Shown: positions 33,148 to 43,768, counted from the stretch's first letter. The stretch: 64,000 nucleotides of DNA from Microbulbifer agarilyticus S89 (GCF_000220505.1 NZ_AFPJ01000037.1:124001-188000), one strand, 5' to 3'. Numbers and translations are program-made. The notes: generated by a model from the letters alone, not told the origin.

Positions 33148-34902
33148 GTGAATCAACCGACCGCACACCTGCCAATCAAAGAAGTATTGCACCAGAAGGT
33201 GATGGATCACCTCACGTTTATCTACCCGGAGCACGACATTGAATCCATCGCGCAGGACCTCATCCGGACTATGCGCCTGGACGAGGACTGTCAGAGCCCA
33301 CTTGCACACAAGAACCTGTGGGACCAGACCGATATTGCGGTGATCACCTATGGCAACAGCATTCTGAGTGATAACCAGCCGCCACTGAAAACCCTGCACC
33401 ATTTCCTGCAAACGCATTTTCCGATGCTGATCAACACGGTGCACATCCTGCCCTTCTTCCCCTATTCCAGCGATGACGGCTTTGCGGTATCCGCCTACAA
33501 ACAGGTCGACCCGCCGCTGGGTGACTGGAGTGATATCCTGCGCATTAGTGCGGATTTTCACCTGATGGCCGACCTGGTTATCAACCACTGTTCCGCCCAA
33601 CATGAGTGGTTTACCAATTACCAGAAGGGGAAAAGTCCGGGGCGTGATTTTTTTGTGGAGGTCGACCCCAAAGAAGACCTCAGCAAGGTAGTGCGCCCGA
33701 GAGTTACGCCATTACTGCGCGCAACCAGCACGCCGCGCGGCACGCAACACGTGTGGTGCACATTTGGCCACGACCAGATCGACCTGAACTTTGCCAACCC
33801 GAAGGTACTGGCGAAAATAGTCGATATTATCCGGCTGTATCTGGACATGGGTGTGCGTATCTTCCGCCTGGATGCGGTGGCCTTTATCTGGAAAATCCTC
33901 GGCACTAACTGCCTGAACCTGGAAGAGACTCATGAGATCGTGCGCCTGTTGCGCACCCTGATCGAGCATGCCGACCCCAACGCAGTCATCATTACCGAGA
34001 CCAATATTCCCAATCGGGAAAACCTGTCTTACTTCGGTAACGCCAATGAAGCGCACTGCATCTACAACTTTTCGCTGCCGCCACTACTGGTGAATTCGCT
34101 GGTGACCGGCAACTGCCGCTACCTGAAAAACTGGCTGATGAGCATGCCGCCCGCACAGAACGGCACGACGTACTTCAACTTTATTGCGTCACATGACGGG
34201 ATCGGCCTGCGACCGGTCGAGGGGTTGCTGGATGACAGCGAGCAGGAAGCGCTGATCCAGACCATGGAGAATTTCGGTGGGCAGATTTCCTGGCGCGCCC
34301 TGGATGACGGCAGTAACAAACCCTACGAAATCAATATCTCACTGTTCGACGCGCTTAAAGGCACTACCGCAGGGGAAGATAACTGGCAGTTACAGCGCTT
34401 TGTGTGCGCCCATGCGATCATGCTGGCGCTGGAGGGAATACCGGCGTTTTACCTGCACAGTCTGGTGGGCACCACCAACGACTACGAGCGGATGAAAGAG
34501 CACGGCCATAACCGCGCCATTAACCGCCGCCAGTGGCAGGAACAGGAACTCAACGAGCGGTTGGCAGAGCCGTCGAGCCATCACCACCAGGTGTTCCACA
34601 AACTGCGTCGTTTGATCAAACTGCGCCGCGAGCAGCCGGCTTTCCACCCCAATGCCACGCAGTTCACCCTGCACCTCGGAGACCATGTGTTCGCCTTCTG
34701 GCGCCAGAGCCTGGACCGCAGGCAGAGTATTTTCTGCTTGAATAACATCTCTGACCAGCCACAGACGGTGTCGCTGAACGCGATCAACCTGATTGGCACG
34801 GACACGTGGAAAGACCTGGTGAGCGACGCCACCTTCGATGACATGCTTGCGAGTATTACCCTCGAGCCTTATCAGACGCTGTGGATCAGCAACCGCTGGT
34901 AA
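33148..34902 (+). CDS. GH13_18 sugar phosphorylase, probably glucosylglycerate phosphorylase
   Basis: A 584-aa cytoplasmic alpha-amylase-fold enzyme of the sucrose phosphorylase subfamily. The catalytic residues are D242 ([12 protein letters not shown]), E284 ([11 protein letters not shown]) and D350 ([14 protein letters not shown]). Conserved GH13 blocks [14 protein letters not shown] and ADLVINHCS are intact. The length is longer than classical sucrose phosphorylase (about 490-500) and fits glucosylglycerate or glucosylglycerol phosphorylases. With GpgS-like and phosphatase genes upstream, phosphorolysis of glucosylglycerate to glucose-1-phosphate and glycerate is the best reading. Start is GTG at 33148. 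Confidence 0.86.
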   Translation: MNQPTAHLPIKEVLHQKVMDHLTFIYPEHDIESIAQDLIRTMRLDEDCQSPLAHKNLWDQTDIAVITYGNSILSDNQPPLKTLHHFLQTHFPMLINTVHILPFFPYSSDDGFAVSAYKQVDPPLGDWSDILRISADFHLMADLVINHCSAQHEWFTNYQKGKSPGRDFFVEVDPKEDLSKVVRPRVTPLLRATSTPRGTQHVWCTFGHDQIDLNFANPKVLAKIVDIIRLYLDMGVRIFRLDAVAFIWKILGTNCLNLEETHEIVRLLRTLIEHADPNAVIITETNIPNRENLSYFGNANEAHCIYNFSLPPLLVNSLVTGNCRYLKNWLMSMPPAQNGTTYFNFIASHDGIGLRPVEGLLDDSEQEALIQTMENFGGQISWRALDDGSNKPYEINISLFDALKGTTAGEDNWQLQRFVCAHAIMLALEGIPAFYLHSLVGTTNDYERMKEHGHNRAINRRQWQEQELNERLAEPSSHHHQVFHKLRRLIKLRREQPAFHPNATQFTLHLGDHVFAFWRQSLDRRQSIFCLNNISDQPQTVSLNAINLIGTDTWKDLVSDATFDDMLASITLEPYQTLWISNRW

Positions 34903-34916
34903 TCAGGTGCACCCGT

Positions 34917-36167
34917 TCATTCTTCAGCGCCCTGCGGCTGCCGGATATCCAGCTTGCGCAGGGCACCACTGAGCCACACCAGCACAAACGCCAGCAGGCT
35001 GAAGATACCTGCCCACAATAAGGTGGTGAGTGGTGCGGTAAATTCACTGATTACCCCGGCGAGCAATGCGCCGATGGCCGCAGAGCCGAACAGGGAAAAC
35101 TGGTAGATCGAAATTATCCGACTGCGCACCTGCTCCGGTGCCAGAACCTGGACGATGGATTTGCCCAGCGCTGCCGAGGCGGCGGCCACTGCTCCCCAAC
35201 AGGCGCACAGCAGCGCAAGACCAAATGCGGTCGGCCCAAAACTAATCGCGATCAACAGTGCAGCGCTATACAGCAGGCACATCAGTACCCCACGACCGGG
35301 ATGGTACCCCTGCCCGCGCCGCAACATGACTGCGGTTGCCGTCACCGTGCCCACCACAAAGGCGATCTGCAGCCAAGCGTAGTAGCTGGCACCCCTTGCA
35401 TAACTTTCCGCGAGTAACGGCAGTACCACCAGAAATACACCGATATGTACCAGGCCATTGAACCCGACCAGTAATACCAGTTCGAAGATTGCCCGACTCT
35501 TGCGCACCTCGGCAAAGCCTTCCAGCAAAGCCCGCGGCAATTTTTTCGTCGGTTTTTCCGCCGAGGTGCCGCTGCGGCGCAGGGAAATAAAAAAACCTGC
35601 TGCACATAGCAACACTGCCACCTGTATCAGCAACAGGGCTTCCGCCCCCCAGCTGTCGAACCGGCTGGCCAGCAGCATCCCCACCGCTTGCCCGCCATAT
35701 TGGGCCAACATCATCCAGGTCACCAGATGCTGCACCTGGCCCTCTTGAAGCCGGCCTCCCGCAGGCGGTTGCTGGGCACCACGTTGTACCAGAGTTTCCC
35801 GCGCCGGCTGCAAAAACGCGGTGCACACCCCCAGGCTCACGCCATACATCAGTAACAGCCCCAGGCTGGGAATCGAGTGCATCAAATGATAAGCGAGTAC
35901 CGCGTGACACAGGGCCAGGCCGATACAGGAGAGCGCGGCGACCCGCGCCGCGTCGATACGGTCCGCCAGCGCACCACCGAACAGTAAAAAAATCAGGTTG
36001 GGGAGTAATACCGACGCCTGCACCCAGCTCAGTTGCAGCGCGGGCAATTCGACCAGGGATACCGCAATCCACGGCAGCAACACCACCTGCAGACCGGTGG
36101 CGAGCGAGGTGCCACTGAAGCCAAGCAGAAAAGTGCGCAGTCGCGCCGCCAGTGCGGGAAAAGTCAT
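34917..36167 (-). CDS. MFS transporter
   Basis: A 416-aa inner-membrane protein with about 12 hydrophobic segments and the typical two-half arrangement. The loop after helix 2 carries GGALADRIDAARV, a variant of the MFS motif A. It resembles the enterobactin/EntS and BMP-type exporters of unknown cargo. The start was set at 36167 because it lies just before the first helix; a GTG at 36236 would add 23 polar residues. It ends 14 nt from the sugar phosphorylase stop and converges with it, so no shared transcript is implied. Confidence 0.87.
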   Translation of the reverse strand: MTFPALAARLRTFLLGFSGTSLATGLQVVLLPWIAVSLVELPALQLSWVQASVLLPNLIFLLFGGALADRIDAARVAALSCIGLALCHAVLAYHLMHSIPSLGLLLMYGVSLGVCTAFLQPARETLVQRGAQQPPAGGRLQEGQVQHLVTWMMLAQYGGQAVGMLLASRFDSWGAEALLLIQVAVLLCAAGFFISLRRSGTSAEKPTKKLPRALLEGFAEVRKSRAIFELVLLVGFNGLVHIGVFLVVLPLLAESYARGASYYAWLQIAFVVGTVTATAVMLRRGQGYHPGRGVLMCLLYSAALLIAISFGPTAFGLALLCACWGAVAAASAALGKSIVQVLAPEQVRSRIISIYQFSLFGSAAIGALLAGVISEFTAPLTTLLWAGIFSLLAFVLVWLSGALRKLDIRQPQGAEE

Positions 36168-36274
36168 TTCAGAATCCGAAAAACAGTCACTCGCTGCCCG
36201 CGTTCTTCCACTGCAATGATTGGGCAGCAGACACACACGCCTGAAATACGACAGGGCTGCGATTCATGAGCGGG

Positions 36275-38338
36275 CTATTGTCCCACAGATTGACGCGGTG
36301 CGGGGGCAGTGCCCAGCTTGGCCAGCTGCCGCAGCGGCCAGAATCCACGCACCAGACGGCGCAGCTGTTTGAGCGCATCTGTACTGTCGCCATAAGCCGC
36401 TCGCTCATAGGCCGCGGTGATACGGGCGGCCATCGGGCCGAGCGCGGGTAGCTCGCATTCGATACGGCGCGCAAAATCGCCGGGTGCCTCACCGGGGCGA
36501 CGCGGCAAACCTGCACGGGCCATGCGCTGACAGAAACGCAGATACACCCGGCTGGCTGGGGGCAGCGCGGGGCCGCGCGCAGACAGGTTGAGCCAGATCA
36601 GCAGTCCCAATAAGCCGACAGCGACAGGTACACCGAGAAATAACGCAATGCGTAACGGTGAGATCTCGCCCAGCCAACGTTTCAATAACCCCTGCTGGCG
36701 GTCGGCATCAAAGCTCACTACCGTCTGATACCAACGGTAATTAATCATGTCCCACTGCAGGCGCAAGCGGTTTACAAAGCCAATTTTGTGCAGCGGCAGC
36801 AACGCATCCTGCATGAACTCCTCCGCCACGGCACTTTGCAGGCCGTCACGAATACGTTCCGGGGCGACCGCCGCGGTGGGGTCGACCCGCACCCATCCGC
36901 GCTCAGGCAACCAGATTTCTGCCCAGGCATGGGCATCGTACTGGCGCACCAGCAAGTACTCTTGCTGTTCCACCCACTCACCACCCTGATAGCCCGCAAC
37001 AACACGCGCGGGTACGCCCGCGGCACGCATGGTAAATACATAGCTGTTGGCGAAGTGCTCGCAGAACCCCTGTTGCGTATCGAACAAGAATTCATCCACC
37101 GTATCTGTACCCAGCGCAGGCGGCTTCAGCGTGTAGGTGAAGCTGCGGTTGTACAGAGCCAACAATGCCTGAGAAATGGCCTGGGAATCCATGCCTTCCC
37201 GTCGCCGGGCCTCGGCCCAGGCGCGGGCCTGGGGGTTGCCGGAATCGGGTAATTGCAGATGGCGACGCTGCTCCGCCGGGCTCAGGCGTGAAGCGACCGG
37301 GGTACTCTCCCGCGGCCAGGAGCGGACATCGTATGCGAGTCGACTGCCCACCGGCATGTGGTAGACCAGCGTATCGTCACCGGTCGAGCGCACACCGCGT
37401 GTGTCGGAATCGGAAGTCGCCAGCGCGAACAGCCAGGGATTATGGCTTGCCTCCTGAATGACCTGATAGCGATAGCGCGGTCCCACCGCAGGCAACCTGT
37501 CGTCGCCATCCTGGCCGCTCTGCCCGTTGCCGAAGCGCCGACCAAACCAGCGGTTACCCGTGACCCCGGGCTCACTCCAGCGCCGGCCGTCAAAGTGGGT
37601 ATACACTAACCCGCGCCAGTAGCGCTGCTCCGGGGGGGGCACCGAACCGTCGAAGGAAATTCGCAGTGCCGGCTTGTCGGATTTTGACAACTGGCTGAAA
37701 TCCCCCGGGCTCATGGAATCGCTAATGCCCGTGGAAGCCGCGGCAGAATTGTTGGGCACCGCCCACAAGGGCCCCAGGCGCGGCATCACCACAAACAGAA
37801 TCAACATGACCGGCACCGACTGCGCCAGAATCTTTACCGACAAACCCAACGCCCGCCCTGCCCGGGCACTGCCACTGCCCTGCAGCGCCACCAGTGCGGC
37901 GGTAATCACCACAAGACATAACACCCCATACAGCGCATAAGGGATCGTCTGTTCAAACACAAACAGGGTCGCGGCAAGGAAGTACGCCAACATCAGGCTG
38001 AGCACCGCATCCCGGCGACTGAGCAGCTCGATATTCTTCAGGGTGAAGGAAATTGCCAGCAGAGCGACCATCGGCTCCAGTGCGAACCAGCGCCGGTAAG
38101 TCAGTGCTAACCCGGTTACGGCCAGGCAGACCGCCAGTAGCTTGATTGCACGCCCGGGCACGGCGCGACGCCCGCGAAATACCTCAACGCGCCACAGCAC
38201 CGCCAGAAACCAGGCAAAAATCAGCCAGCTTGGCAGATGCACAAAGTGCGGCAGCAGCACGACGAACTGCGCGGCAAATACCCACAGTAAACTCTCGCGC
38301 GGCAACAGGCTGCGGAGCTGACCGGAAGCGTCCGTCAC
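36275..38338 (-). CDS. TgpA-like transglutaminase/DUF3488 membrane protein
   Basis: A 687-aa protein with about six N-terminal membrane helices (DUF3488/TgpA_N), a large periplasmic transglutaminase-like domain and one further helix (LGVPVAVGLLGLLIWLNL) before a cytoplasmic DUF4129-like tail. The protease-like triad is C in TQQGFCEHFANSY, H in YDAHAWAEIW and D in VRVDPTAAVAPER. The start is GTG at 38338, overlapping the DUF58 stop (GTGA), with AGGGGGTG just upstream. With MoxR and DUF58 it forms the usual three-gene operon. The P. aeruginosa homologue TgpA is essential. Confidence 0.92.
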   Translation of the reverse strand: MTDASGQLRSLLPRESLLWVFAAQFVVLLPHFVHLPSWLIFAWFLAVLWRVEVFRGRRAVPGRAIKLLAVCLAVTGLALTYRRWFALEPMVALLAISFTLKNIELLSRRDAVLSLMLAYFLAATLFVFEQTIPYALYGVLCLVVITAALVALQGSGSARAGRALGLSVKILAQSVPVMLILFVVMPRLGPLWAVPNNSAAASTGISDSMSPGDFSQLSKSDKPALRISFDGSVPPPEQRYWRGLVYTHFDGRRWSEPGVTGNRWFGRRFGNGQSGQDGDDRLPAVGPRYRYQVIQEASHNPWLFALATSDSDTRGVRSTGDDTLVYHMPVGSRLAYDVRSWPRESTPVASRLSPAEQRRHLQLPDSGNPQARAWAEARRREGMDSQAISQALLALYNRSFTYTLKPPALGTDTVDEFLFDTQQGFCEHFANSYVFTMRAAGVPARVVAGYQGGEWVEQQEYLLVRQYDAHAWAEIWLPERGWVRVDPTAAVAPERIRDGLQSAVAEEFMQDALLPLHKIGFVNRLRLQWDMINYRWYQTVVSFDADRQQGLLKRWLGEISPLRIALFLGVPVAVGLLGLLIWLNLSARGPALPPASRVYLRFCQRMARAGLPRRPGEAPGDFARRIECELPALGPMAARITAAYERAAYGDSTDALKQLRRLVRGFWPLRQLAKLGTAPAPRQSVGQ

Positions 38339-39345
38339 GATGACACCCCCTGCACCGGGAACAAAGCCAACAAGGTTAGAACTTTTTGCCGGTGCGCAGG
38401 CCCGACCGCTGGCGCGACCGTCTGCCCGGGAATACGCAGGCCATACGCAACCTGCGCACGCTCGGCTTCGAGCACCCAAGCGCACAGGTTACTGAGGCGG
38501 GTCTCCAACTCTCGCCCGGCCAGCAAATCCCAATCCAGCCACAAACGCGCATCACTACCGGATGCATACTCTTTGCTGTAAAGGTCTCGTCCGCCGGCAA
38601 ATTGCTTCCACGCCACGTGGCGCAGTGAGTCACCGGCCTGATAACTCTTCAGCCCGGCGAAATCATCCCCCCCCACAGTATGGGTTTTCTCCTGATCACC
38701 CTCGCCCACGCTCGTCCCCCAGGGCAGCGGTCCGGCGGACTTGGGCTGCGGATACACCAGAAATTCCACGTCCAGATCTACCCAACTCCAGCACTTGAAC
38801 AGCCCGGCGGGAAAGTGGCTTTCCACACGCAGCCGCGGCGCGCGTACTTTTCCACGCCGAACCAGAGGGAGTTCGAGGGTTACCTCCGCCGGCTCGTTGT
38901 CCGTAATATCGACCAGCGCACCTTCTTGCGGCGGCCAGCATAGGCGCACCCGTTCATGCGTGCGCTTGCCGGTTTTCTCAACTGCGATTTTGGCGCGGCC
39001 GAAGTCCCCGGCAAATGTGGGCTCTATTTCTTGTAGAAGCAGCTTGAGTCCCGACAGGTTGGCAAAGGTGTGCACCGGCAAAATTACAAACACCCCCACC
39101 AGCATAAATACCAGTGCGAGCACCAAATTGTTTTCGTAATTGGTGCCCAACAGCCACAGCAACACAATCAGCAGCAGGAAACCCATACCGGCAGCGGCGG
39201 GCAGCACAAACAGTTTGCGGTGATTGAGGGTAACTGTCGGCGCAGGGGGCAAGCGACGATCCAGCCAGCGCAACCAGCGCTGCTGCAAGAATTCTCTGGC
39301 TGCGCTGTTATTGCTTATCGTTTGGGGAGAAATTTTTTCGAGCAC
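38335..39345 (-). CDS. DUF58 domain protein
   Basis: A 336-aa membrane protein with two adjacent hydrophobic segments near the N terminus (LFVLPAAAGMGFLLLIVLLWLL and LVLALVFMLVGVFVILPV). The C-terminal DUF58 region includes SVGEGDQEKTHTVGGDDFAGLKSYQAGDSLRHVAWKQFAG in parts, with the RHVAWK hallmark. DUF58 proteins carry a von Willebrand-like fold and partner MoxR ATPases. The start is GTG at 39345, with AAGGGG about 9 nt upstream. It lies 20 nt after moxR and overlaps the TgpA-like gene by 4 nt. Confidence 0.88.
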   Translation of the reverse strand: MLEKISPQTISNNSAAREFLQQRWLRWLDRRLPPAPTVTLNHRKLFVLPAAAGMGFLLLIVLLWLLGTNYENNLVLALVFMLVGVFVILPVHTFANLSGLKLLLQEIEPTFAGDFGRAKIAVEKTGKRTHERVRLCWPPQEGALVDITDNEPAEVTLELPLVRRGKVRAPRLRVESHFPAGLFKCWSWVDLDVEFLVYPQPKSAGPLPWGTSVGEGDQEKTHTVGGDDFAGLKSYQAGDSLRHVAWKQFAGGRDLYSKEYASGSDARLWLDWDLLAGRELETRLSNLCAWVLEAERAQVAYGLRIPGQTVAPAVGPAHRQKVLTLLALFPVQGVSS

Positions 39346-39365
39346 CTGCCGGCCCCTTACTCGCC

Positions 39366-40277
39366 TCAGGCAGCGATGATGTCCACTTGATGCATCATGC
39401 GCTCGACCAGCTGCGCTCCATCGCCACCGTCGGTTTGCAGGCGGTGACCGGCCACGGCGGGAAGAACCGCCTGTATATCTTCCGGCAGGATATGACCGCG
39501 ATTGTGAATCAGCGCCCAGGCGCGGGCCGCATGCAGCAGCGCCAAAGCACCGCGGGGAGACAGGCCCACACCGCACTCGGCACTCTGGCGCGTGTGCTGC
39601 ACCAGACGCTCGAGATAGTCGAGCAGCGAGTCCGAGGCTTTTACCTGATGCACCAGCCCCTGCAGCTTGCGCAAACCTTCGCTGTTGATACGCGGCGTCA
39701 TCTGCGCCAGCTCGGCACGTGGGTCGACACCCTTGAACAGGGCACGCTCGGCCTCGCGGGTGGGATACCCCAAACTGATGCGCATCAGGAAACGGTCCAG
39801 CTGGGATTCCGGCAGCGCAAAGGTACCGGACTGTTGCAATGGGTTCTGGGTGGCAATAACAAAGAAAGGTTCCGGTAGCAGGCGGGTTTCCCCATCCACA
39901 CTGACCTGGCGCTCCTCCATGGCCTCGAGCAAGGCACTCTGGGTCTTGGGGGAGCTGCGGTTGATTTCATCTGCGAGCAGCAGCTGGCTGAACACCGGCC
40001 CCTCGTGGAAGCGAAATTGACCGCTCTCACGCTCGAAAATGCTGATACCGATAATATCCGCTGGCAGCATATCGCTGGTGAACTGAACCCGCTTGTAAGA
40101 CAGCCCGAGTACCTGGCCGAGGGCATGCGCCAGGGTGGTTTTGCCCATGCCGGGTAAATCTTCAATCAGCAGGTGACCACGCGCCAACAGGCACGCCAGC
40201 GCCAGTTTTACCTGATGCTCCTTACCCAGGAGAACCTTACCGATATCTTCGACGATGGCGGAAATGATTTTTTGCAC
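39366..40277 (-). CDS. MoxR-family AAA+ ATPase
   Basis: A 303-aa ATPase. Walker A is DLPGMGKTTLA (40-50) and Walker B is LLLADEINRSSPKTQ. Sensor and arginine-finger regions are in FFVIATQNP and the helical lid follows. MoxR proteins act as chaperones for membrane or metal-containing partners; here the partners should be the DUF58 and TgpA-like proteins encoded downstream. The GTG at 40277 is the only reasonable start, though its RBS is weak. Confidence 0.92.
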   Translation of the reverse strand: MQKIISAIVEDIGKVLLGKEHQVKLALACLLARGHLLIEDLPGMGKTTLAHALGQVLGLSYKRVQFTSDMLPADIIGISIFERESGQFRFHEGPVFSQLLLADEINRSSPKTQSALLEAMEERQVSVDGETRLLPEPFFVIATQNPLQQSGTFALPESQLDRFLMRISLGYPTREAERALFKGVDPRAELAQMTPRINSEGLRKLQGLVHQVKASDSLLDYLERLVQHTRQSAECGVGLSPRGALALLHAARAWALIHNRGHILPEDIQAVLPAVAGHRLQTDGGDGAQLVERMMHQVDIIAA

Positions 40278-40388
40278 GGCAAATCCATTACTGCTCGGTT
40301 TATCTCTTAGCCATTAATGATAGGCCCCGCACCCGCACGGGCCCCTCACAATGTCTCATTTCACGCCATTGTGGCTCTTTTAAGCCAG

Positions 40389-41573
40389 CTAGGCCAGTGC
40401 CGACAACCCCCGTGCCAGATCGGCTTTGAGGTCCTCGACATTCTCCAGGCCTACAGAGACGCGGATCAGGTTTTCGGTGATACCGGCCTTGTGTTTGTCC
40501 TCGTCGCTCAGGCGGCCATGGGTGGTGGTGGCCGGGTGCACGATGGTGCTTTTGGCATCGCCCAGGTTGGCGGTCACGGAGAAGATCTTGCAGGCATCGA
40601 TCACTTTCCAGGCCGCCTCCCGGCCGCCAGGCACGGTAAAGCTGAACACCGCGCCAAAGCCGGACTGCTGTGCCGCTGCCAACTGGTGGTTCGGATGGCT
40701 CGGCAGGCCCACATAATTGACCTTCTCCACTTGCGCATGCTCATCCAGCCACCAGGCGATATCCAGGGCACTGGTACAGTGGGCGCGCATCCGCAGGCTC
40801 AGGGTCTCCAAACCTTTCAGGAACACCCAGGCGTTAAACGGGCTCAGGCTGGGCCCACAGGTGCGCAGGAAGATCACCACTTCATCCATCAGCTCCTGCT
40901 TGCCCACCAAGACGCCACCCAGACAGCGGCCCTGCCCATCGAGGAACTTGGTGGCGGAATGCACCACAATATCCGCGCCCAATTCCAACGGGCGCTGCAG
41001 CGCCGGAGTGCAGAAGCAGTTATCCACCACCAACTGCGCGCCGGCACTGTGGGCCAGGTCCGCCATGGCCCGGATATCCGCAACCTCACACAGTGGGTTT
41101 GACGGCGTCTCCATAAATAGCAACTTGGTATCGCCATCCAGGGCGTCTTGCCACGCCTGGAAATCCGTCAGCTCCACAAAACTGACCTTGACCCCAAACT
41201 TCACCATGTAGCGGGTAAACAGCGCAGTAGTTGTACCGAACACACTGCGCGAACAGATCACTCTGTCGCCACTTTTTAACGTGGCCATGCACAGGCTCAG
41301 GATTGCCGCCATGCCACTGGACGTAGCGACCGCGGCTTCCCCACCTTCCAGCGCGGCGATGCGCTCTTCAAACATGCGCACGGTGGGATTGGTATAGCGC
41401 GAGTAAACATTGCCGGGGGAGTCCCCGGAAAAACGCGCAGCAGCCTCTGCCGCCGAGGGAAAGACGTAACTGGAAGTGGTGTAGATAGGCTCGGCGTGCT
41501 CGCCTTCGGCCGACCGGCTCTGACCCGCTCTTACTGCCAGTGTTTCCAGTGCGTAGCCGTCGTCTTCAAACAT
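40389..41573 (-). CDS. metZ: O-succinylhomoserine sulfhydrylase
   Basis: A 394-aa PLP enzyme of the Cys/Met metabolism family. It converts O-succinylhomoserine and sulfide to homocysteine in methionine synthesis. The PLP lysine is K209 in VHSATKFLDGQGRCLGG; the YSRYTNPTV, TSSGMAAI and DNCFCTP blocks are intact. The FLDGQGR motif and length match MetZ rather than MetB/MetC. It follows purF, as in Pseudomonas. A terminator after purF suggests a separate promoter within the 150-nt gap. Confidence 0.93.
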   Translation of the reverse strand: MFEDDGYALETLAVRAGQSRSAEGEHAEPIYTTSSYVFPSAAEAAARFSGDSPGNVYSRYTNPTVRMFEERIAALEGGEAAVATSSGMAAILSLCMATLKSGDRVICSRSVFGTTTALFTRYMVKFGVKVSFVELTDFQAWQDALDGDTKLLFMETPSNPLCEVADIRAMADLAHSAGAQLVVDNCFCTPALQRPLELGADIVVHSATKFLDGQGRCLGGVLVGKQELMDEVVIFLRTCGPSLSPFNAWVFLKGLETLSLRMRAHCTSALDIAWWLDEHAQVEKVNYVGLPSHPNHQLAAAQQSGFGAVFSFTVPGGREAAWKVIDACKIFSVTANLGDAKSTIVHPATTTHGRLSDEDKHKAGITENLIRVSVGLENVEDLKADLARGLSALA

Positions 41574-41663
41574 GGGGTATCCGTCCCGGGTGTAGAAATC
41601 TTAACAAACGGTAATCTTACCCTAAGAATCGCACGCGCGTGGAGCTCAGCCTGCGCGTTGCGC

Positions 41664-41695
41664 AAAAACAAAAAAGGCCCACCAAATGGTGAGCC
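41664..41695 (-). terminator. Rho-independent terminator after purF
   Basis: On the minus strand an 8-bp stem (GGCTCACC with GGTGGGCC, one G-U pair) around a 4-nt loop is followed by five T, one G and five T. It is 28 nt after the purF stop and would separate the purF transcript from metZ. Confidence 0.85.
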
Positions 41696-41723
41696 TTCTC
41701 TGGGCAAAAATAACGTTGGGCGC

Positions 41724-43202
41724 TTACAGCGCGCTCTCGTTACCTTTGGCGGTGTCGTTGCGTGCGGCGTGCAGGCTGTCCAGGTACTCCTCGGTTACAT
41801 CACCGGTGATGTACTTGCCATCAAACACTGCGCAATCAAACTCTTTGATTTCGGTGTTGCCGTCGGCGGAGGAAACGATCAGCTCATCCAAGTCCTGGTA
41901 CACCAGCCAGTCTGCACCGATCTCTTCGCACACTTCTTCCGTGGTGCGGTTGTGCGCAACCAGCTCGGTCGCAGACGGCATATCAATACCGTAGACGTTC
42001 GGGTACTTAACCGCCGGCGCAGCCGAGGCGAAGTACACTTTTGCTGCACCCGCATCGCGCGCCATCTGGATAATCTGCTTGCAGGTGGTACCTCGCACAA
42101 TGGAGTCGTCCACAAGCAACACATTCTTGCCGCGGAACTCCAGTGCAATCGGATTCAGCTTCTGGCGTACAGACTTCTTGCGCTGCTTCTGCCCCGGCAT
42201 GATAAAGGTACGGCCGATATAGCGGTTCTTCACCATTCCCTCACGGAACTTCACGCCCAGGCGGTGCGCCACCATCTGGCCCGCAGAACGGGAGGAATCC
42301 GGAATCGGAATAACCACATCAATATCGTGATCCGGGCGCTCGCGCAGGATTTTTTCTGCCAGGTGTTCGCCCTGGCGCAGGCGCGCCTTGTGTACGGAAA
42401 CACCATCCATAATGGAATCCGGGCGGGCAAAGTAAACATGTTCAAAAATACACGGGCGCAGCTGCGGGTTTTCCGCACACTGCTCGGAGTGCACGGTGCC
42501 GTCCAGCTCGATATAGATACACTCGCCGGGCGCTACGTCACGCACCAGGGAGTAGCCAAGCACATCCAGCGCAACCGACTCGGAGGCCACCATGTATTCG
42601 GTGCCCTGCTCGGTCTCGCGCTTGCCGTATACCAGCGGGCGGATGCCGTTGGGGTCACGGAAGGCGACCACACCGTAACCAACGATCATGGCCACGCAGG
42701 CATAACCCCCGCTCACGCGTTTATGTACGGCACGCATCGCGGTAAAAATGTCTTCGGCTTTTGGCTGAAGCTTGTGCTGCTTGTGCAGCTCGTGGGCGAA
42801 TACGTTGAGCAGGACTTCAGAGTCTGAGTCGGTATTAATATGGCGCAGGTCCTGCTGGAAGATCTGTTCCTTCACCTCTCTGACATTGGTGAGGTTGCCA
42901 TTGTGGGCCATGGCGATCCCGTATGGGGAGTTCACGTAGAACGGCTGCGCCAGCGCAGGGCCGGAGCTACCTGCAGTGGGGTAGCGCACATGGCCAATAC
43001 CGAAATTACCGGTAAGACGCTGCATGTGGCGCGCGCGGAACACATCGCGTACCAGGCCGTTCGCCTTTTGCTGGTTAAGACGGTCGCCATCACAGGTGAC
43101 GATGCCGGCGGCGTCTTGGCCCCGGTGCTGCAACAGGGTAAGGGCGTCATACAATTGCAGATTGACGTCACTCTTACCGACGATTCCAACGATGCCACAC
43201 AT
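41724..43202 (-). CDS. purF: Amidophosphoribosyltransferase
   Basis: A 492-aa enzyme catalysing the first step of purine synthesis (PRPP plus glutamine to phosphoribosylamine). The N-terminal glutaminase domain starts MCGIVGIVG with Cys2 as nucleophile, and has [12 protein letters not shown]. The phosphoribosyltransferase domain carries the PRPP loop [14 protein letters not shown] and [11 protein letters not shown]. The length is slightly shorter than E. coli PurF (505). It follows cvpA by 68 nt, as in most gammaproteobacteria, and has its own terminator. Confidence 0.95.
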   Translation of the reverse strand: MCGIVGIVGKSDVNLQLYDALTLLQHRGQDAAGIVTCDGDRLNQQKANGLVRDVFRARHMQRLTGNFGIGHVRYPTAGSSGPALAQPFYVNSPYGIAMAHNGNLTNVREVKEQIFQQDLRHINTDSDSEVLLNVFAHELHKQHKLQPKAEDIFTAMRAVHKRVSGGYACVAMIVGYGVVAFRDPNGIRPLVYGKRETEQGTEYMVASESVALDVLGYSLVRDVAPGECIYIELDGTVHSEQCAENPQLRPCIFEHVYFARPDSIMDGVSVHKARLRQGEHLAEKILRERPDHDIDVVIPIPDSSRSAGQMVAHRLGVKFREGMVKNRYIGRTFIMPGQKQRKKSVRQKLNPIALEFRGKNVLLVDDSIVRGTTCKQIIQMARDAGAAKVYFASAAPAVKYPNVYGIDMPSATELVAHNRTTEEVCEEIGADWLVYQDLDELIVSSADGNTEIKEFDCAVFDGKYITGDVTEEYLDSLHAARNDTAKGNESAL

Positions 43203-43270
43203 ACTTCAGATAACCCCAGTCATTTCGAAATGGTCTCGGTGATCCCGCGCCGCCTCCTGCAGCCCATCGA

Positions 43271-43768
43271 TCAGTCAAATTGCGCTGCGAAGAAGTCCTT
43301 GATCGCGCCGGCCGCTTCGCGTGCACGATCTTCAAATTCAAGAAAATGCGGTATTAACGCCGACTGCTGCCACCAGCCGTCCTGATCCACCGGCGCCAGT
43401 GCCGGAACAAAGATCAACAGCGCCATCACGATGATGCAACCGCGAAACAAGCCAAACACCATCCCCAGTACCCGGTCGGTTCCCGAAAGCCCGGTGGCTT
43501 CCACAAACGCAGACAAAAACATATTCAGGCCAGCGCCTGCCAATAGGGTAACGATAAAGAGTATGGAAAAGGCCGCGATGACCTGCAGTGAAGGCGTATC
43601 GACGAGGTTGGAAAGTAACGGGGCCAGCTGGTCACGAAACATCATGGCCACGACAAAGGCCGCCACCCAGGTGAGCAGCGACAGGACTTCGCGCACAAAG
43701 CCTCGGCTCAGGCCGATAAGCGTCGAGATGGCAATGATTGCCAGAATGGTCCAGTCAGCCCAGTTCAT
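43271..43768 (-). CDS. cvpA: CvpA family membrane protein
   Basis: A 165-aa inner-membrane protein with four hydrophobic segments, starting MNWADWTILAIIAISTLIGLSRGFVREVL (quoted only as NWADWTIL and GLSRGFVREVLSLL). These blocks and the placement before purF define CvpA, linked to colicin V production and to envelope stress tolerance in other species. It begins 129 nt after the SPOR-domain gene. Its mechanism is not established. Confidence 0.92.
   Translation of the reverse strand: MNWADWTILAIIAISTLIGLSRGFVREVLSLLTWVAAFVVAMMFRDQLAPLLSNLVDTPSLQVIAAFSILFIVTLLAGAGLNMFLSAFVEATGLSGTDRVLGMVFGLFRGCIIVMALLIFVPALAPVDQDGWWQQSALIPHFLEFEDRAREAAGAIKDFFAAQFD

Noticed and set aside
41496-42827. A 443-codon plus-strand open frame opposite metZ and purF
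   Set aside because: It crosses the purF terminator and runs opposite two well-supported genes, with no family resemblance.
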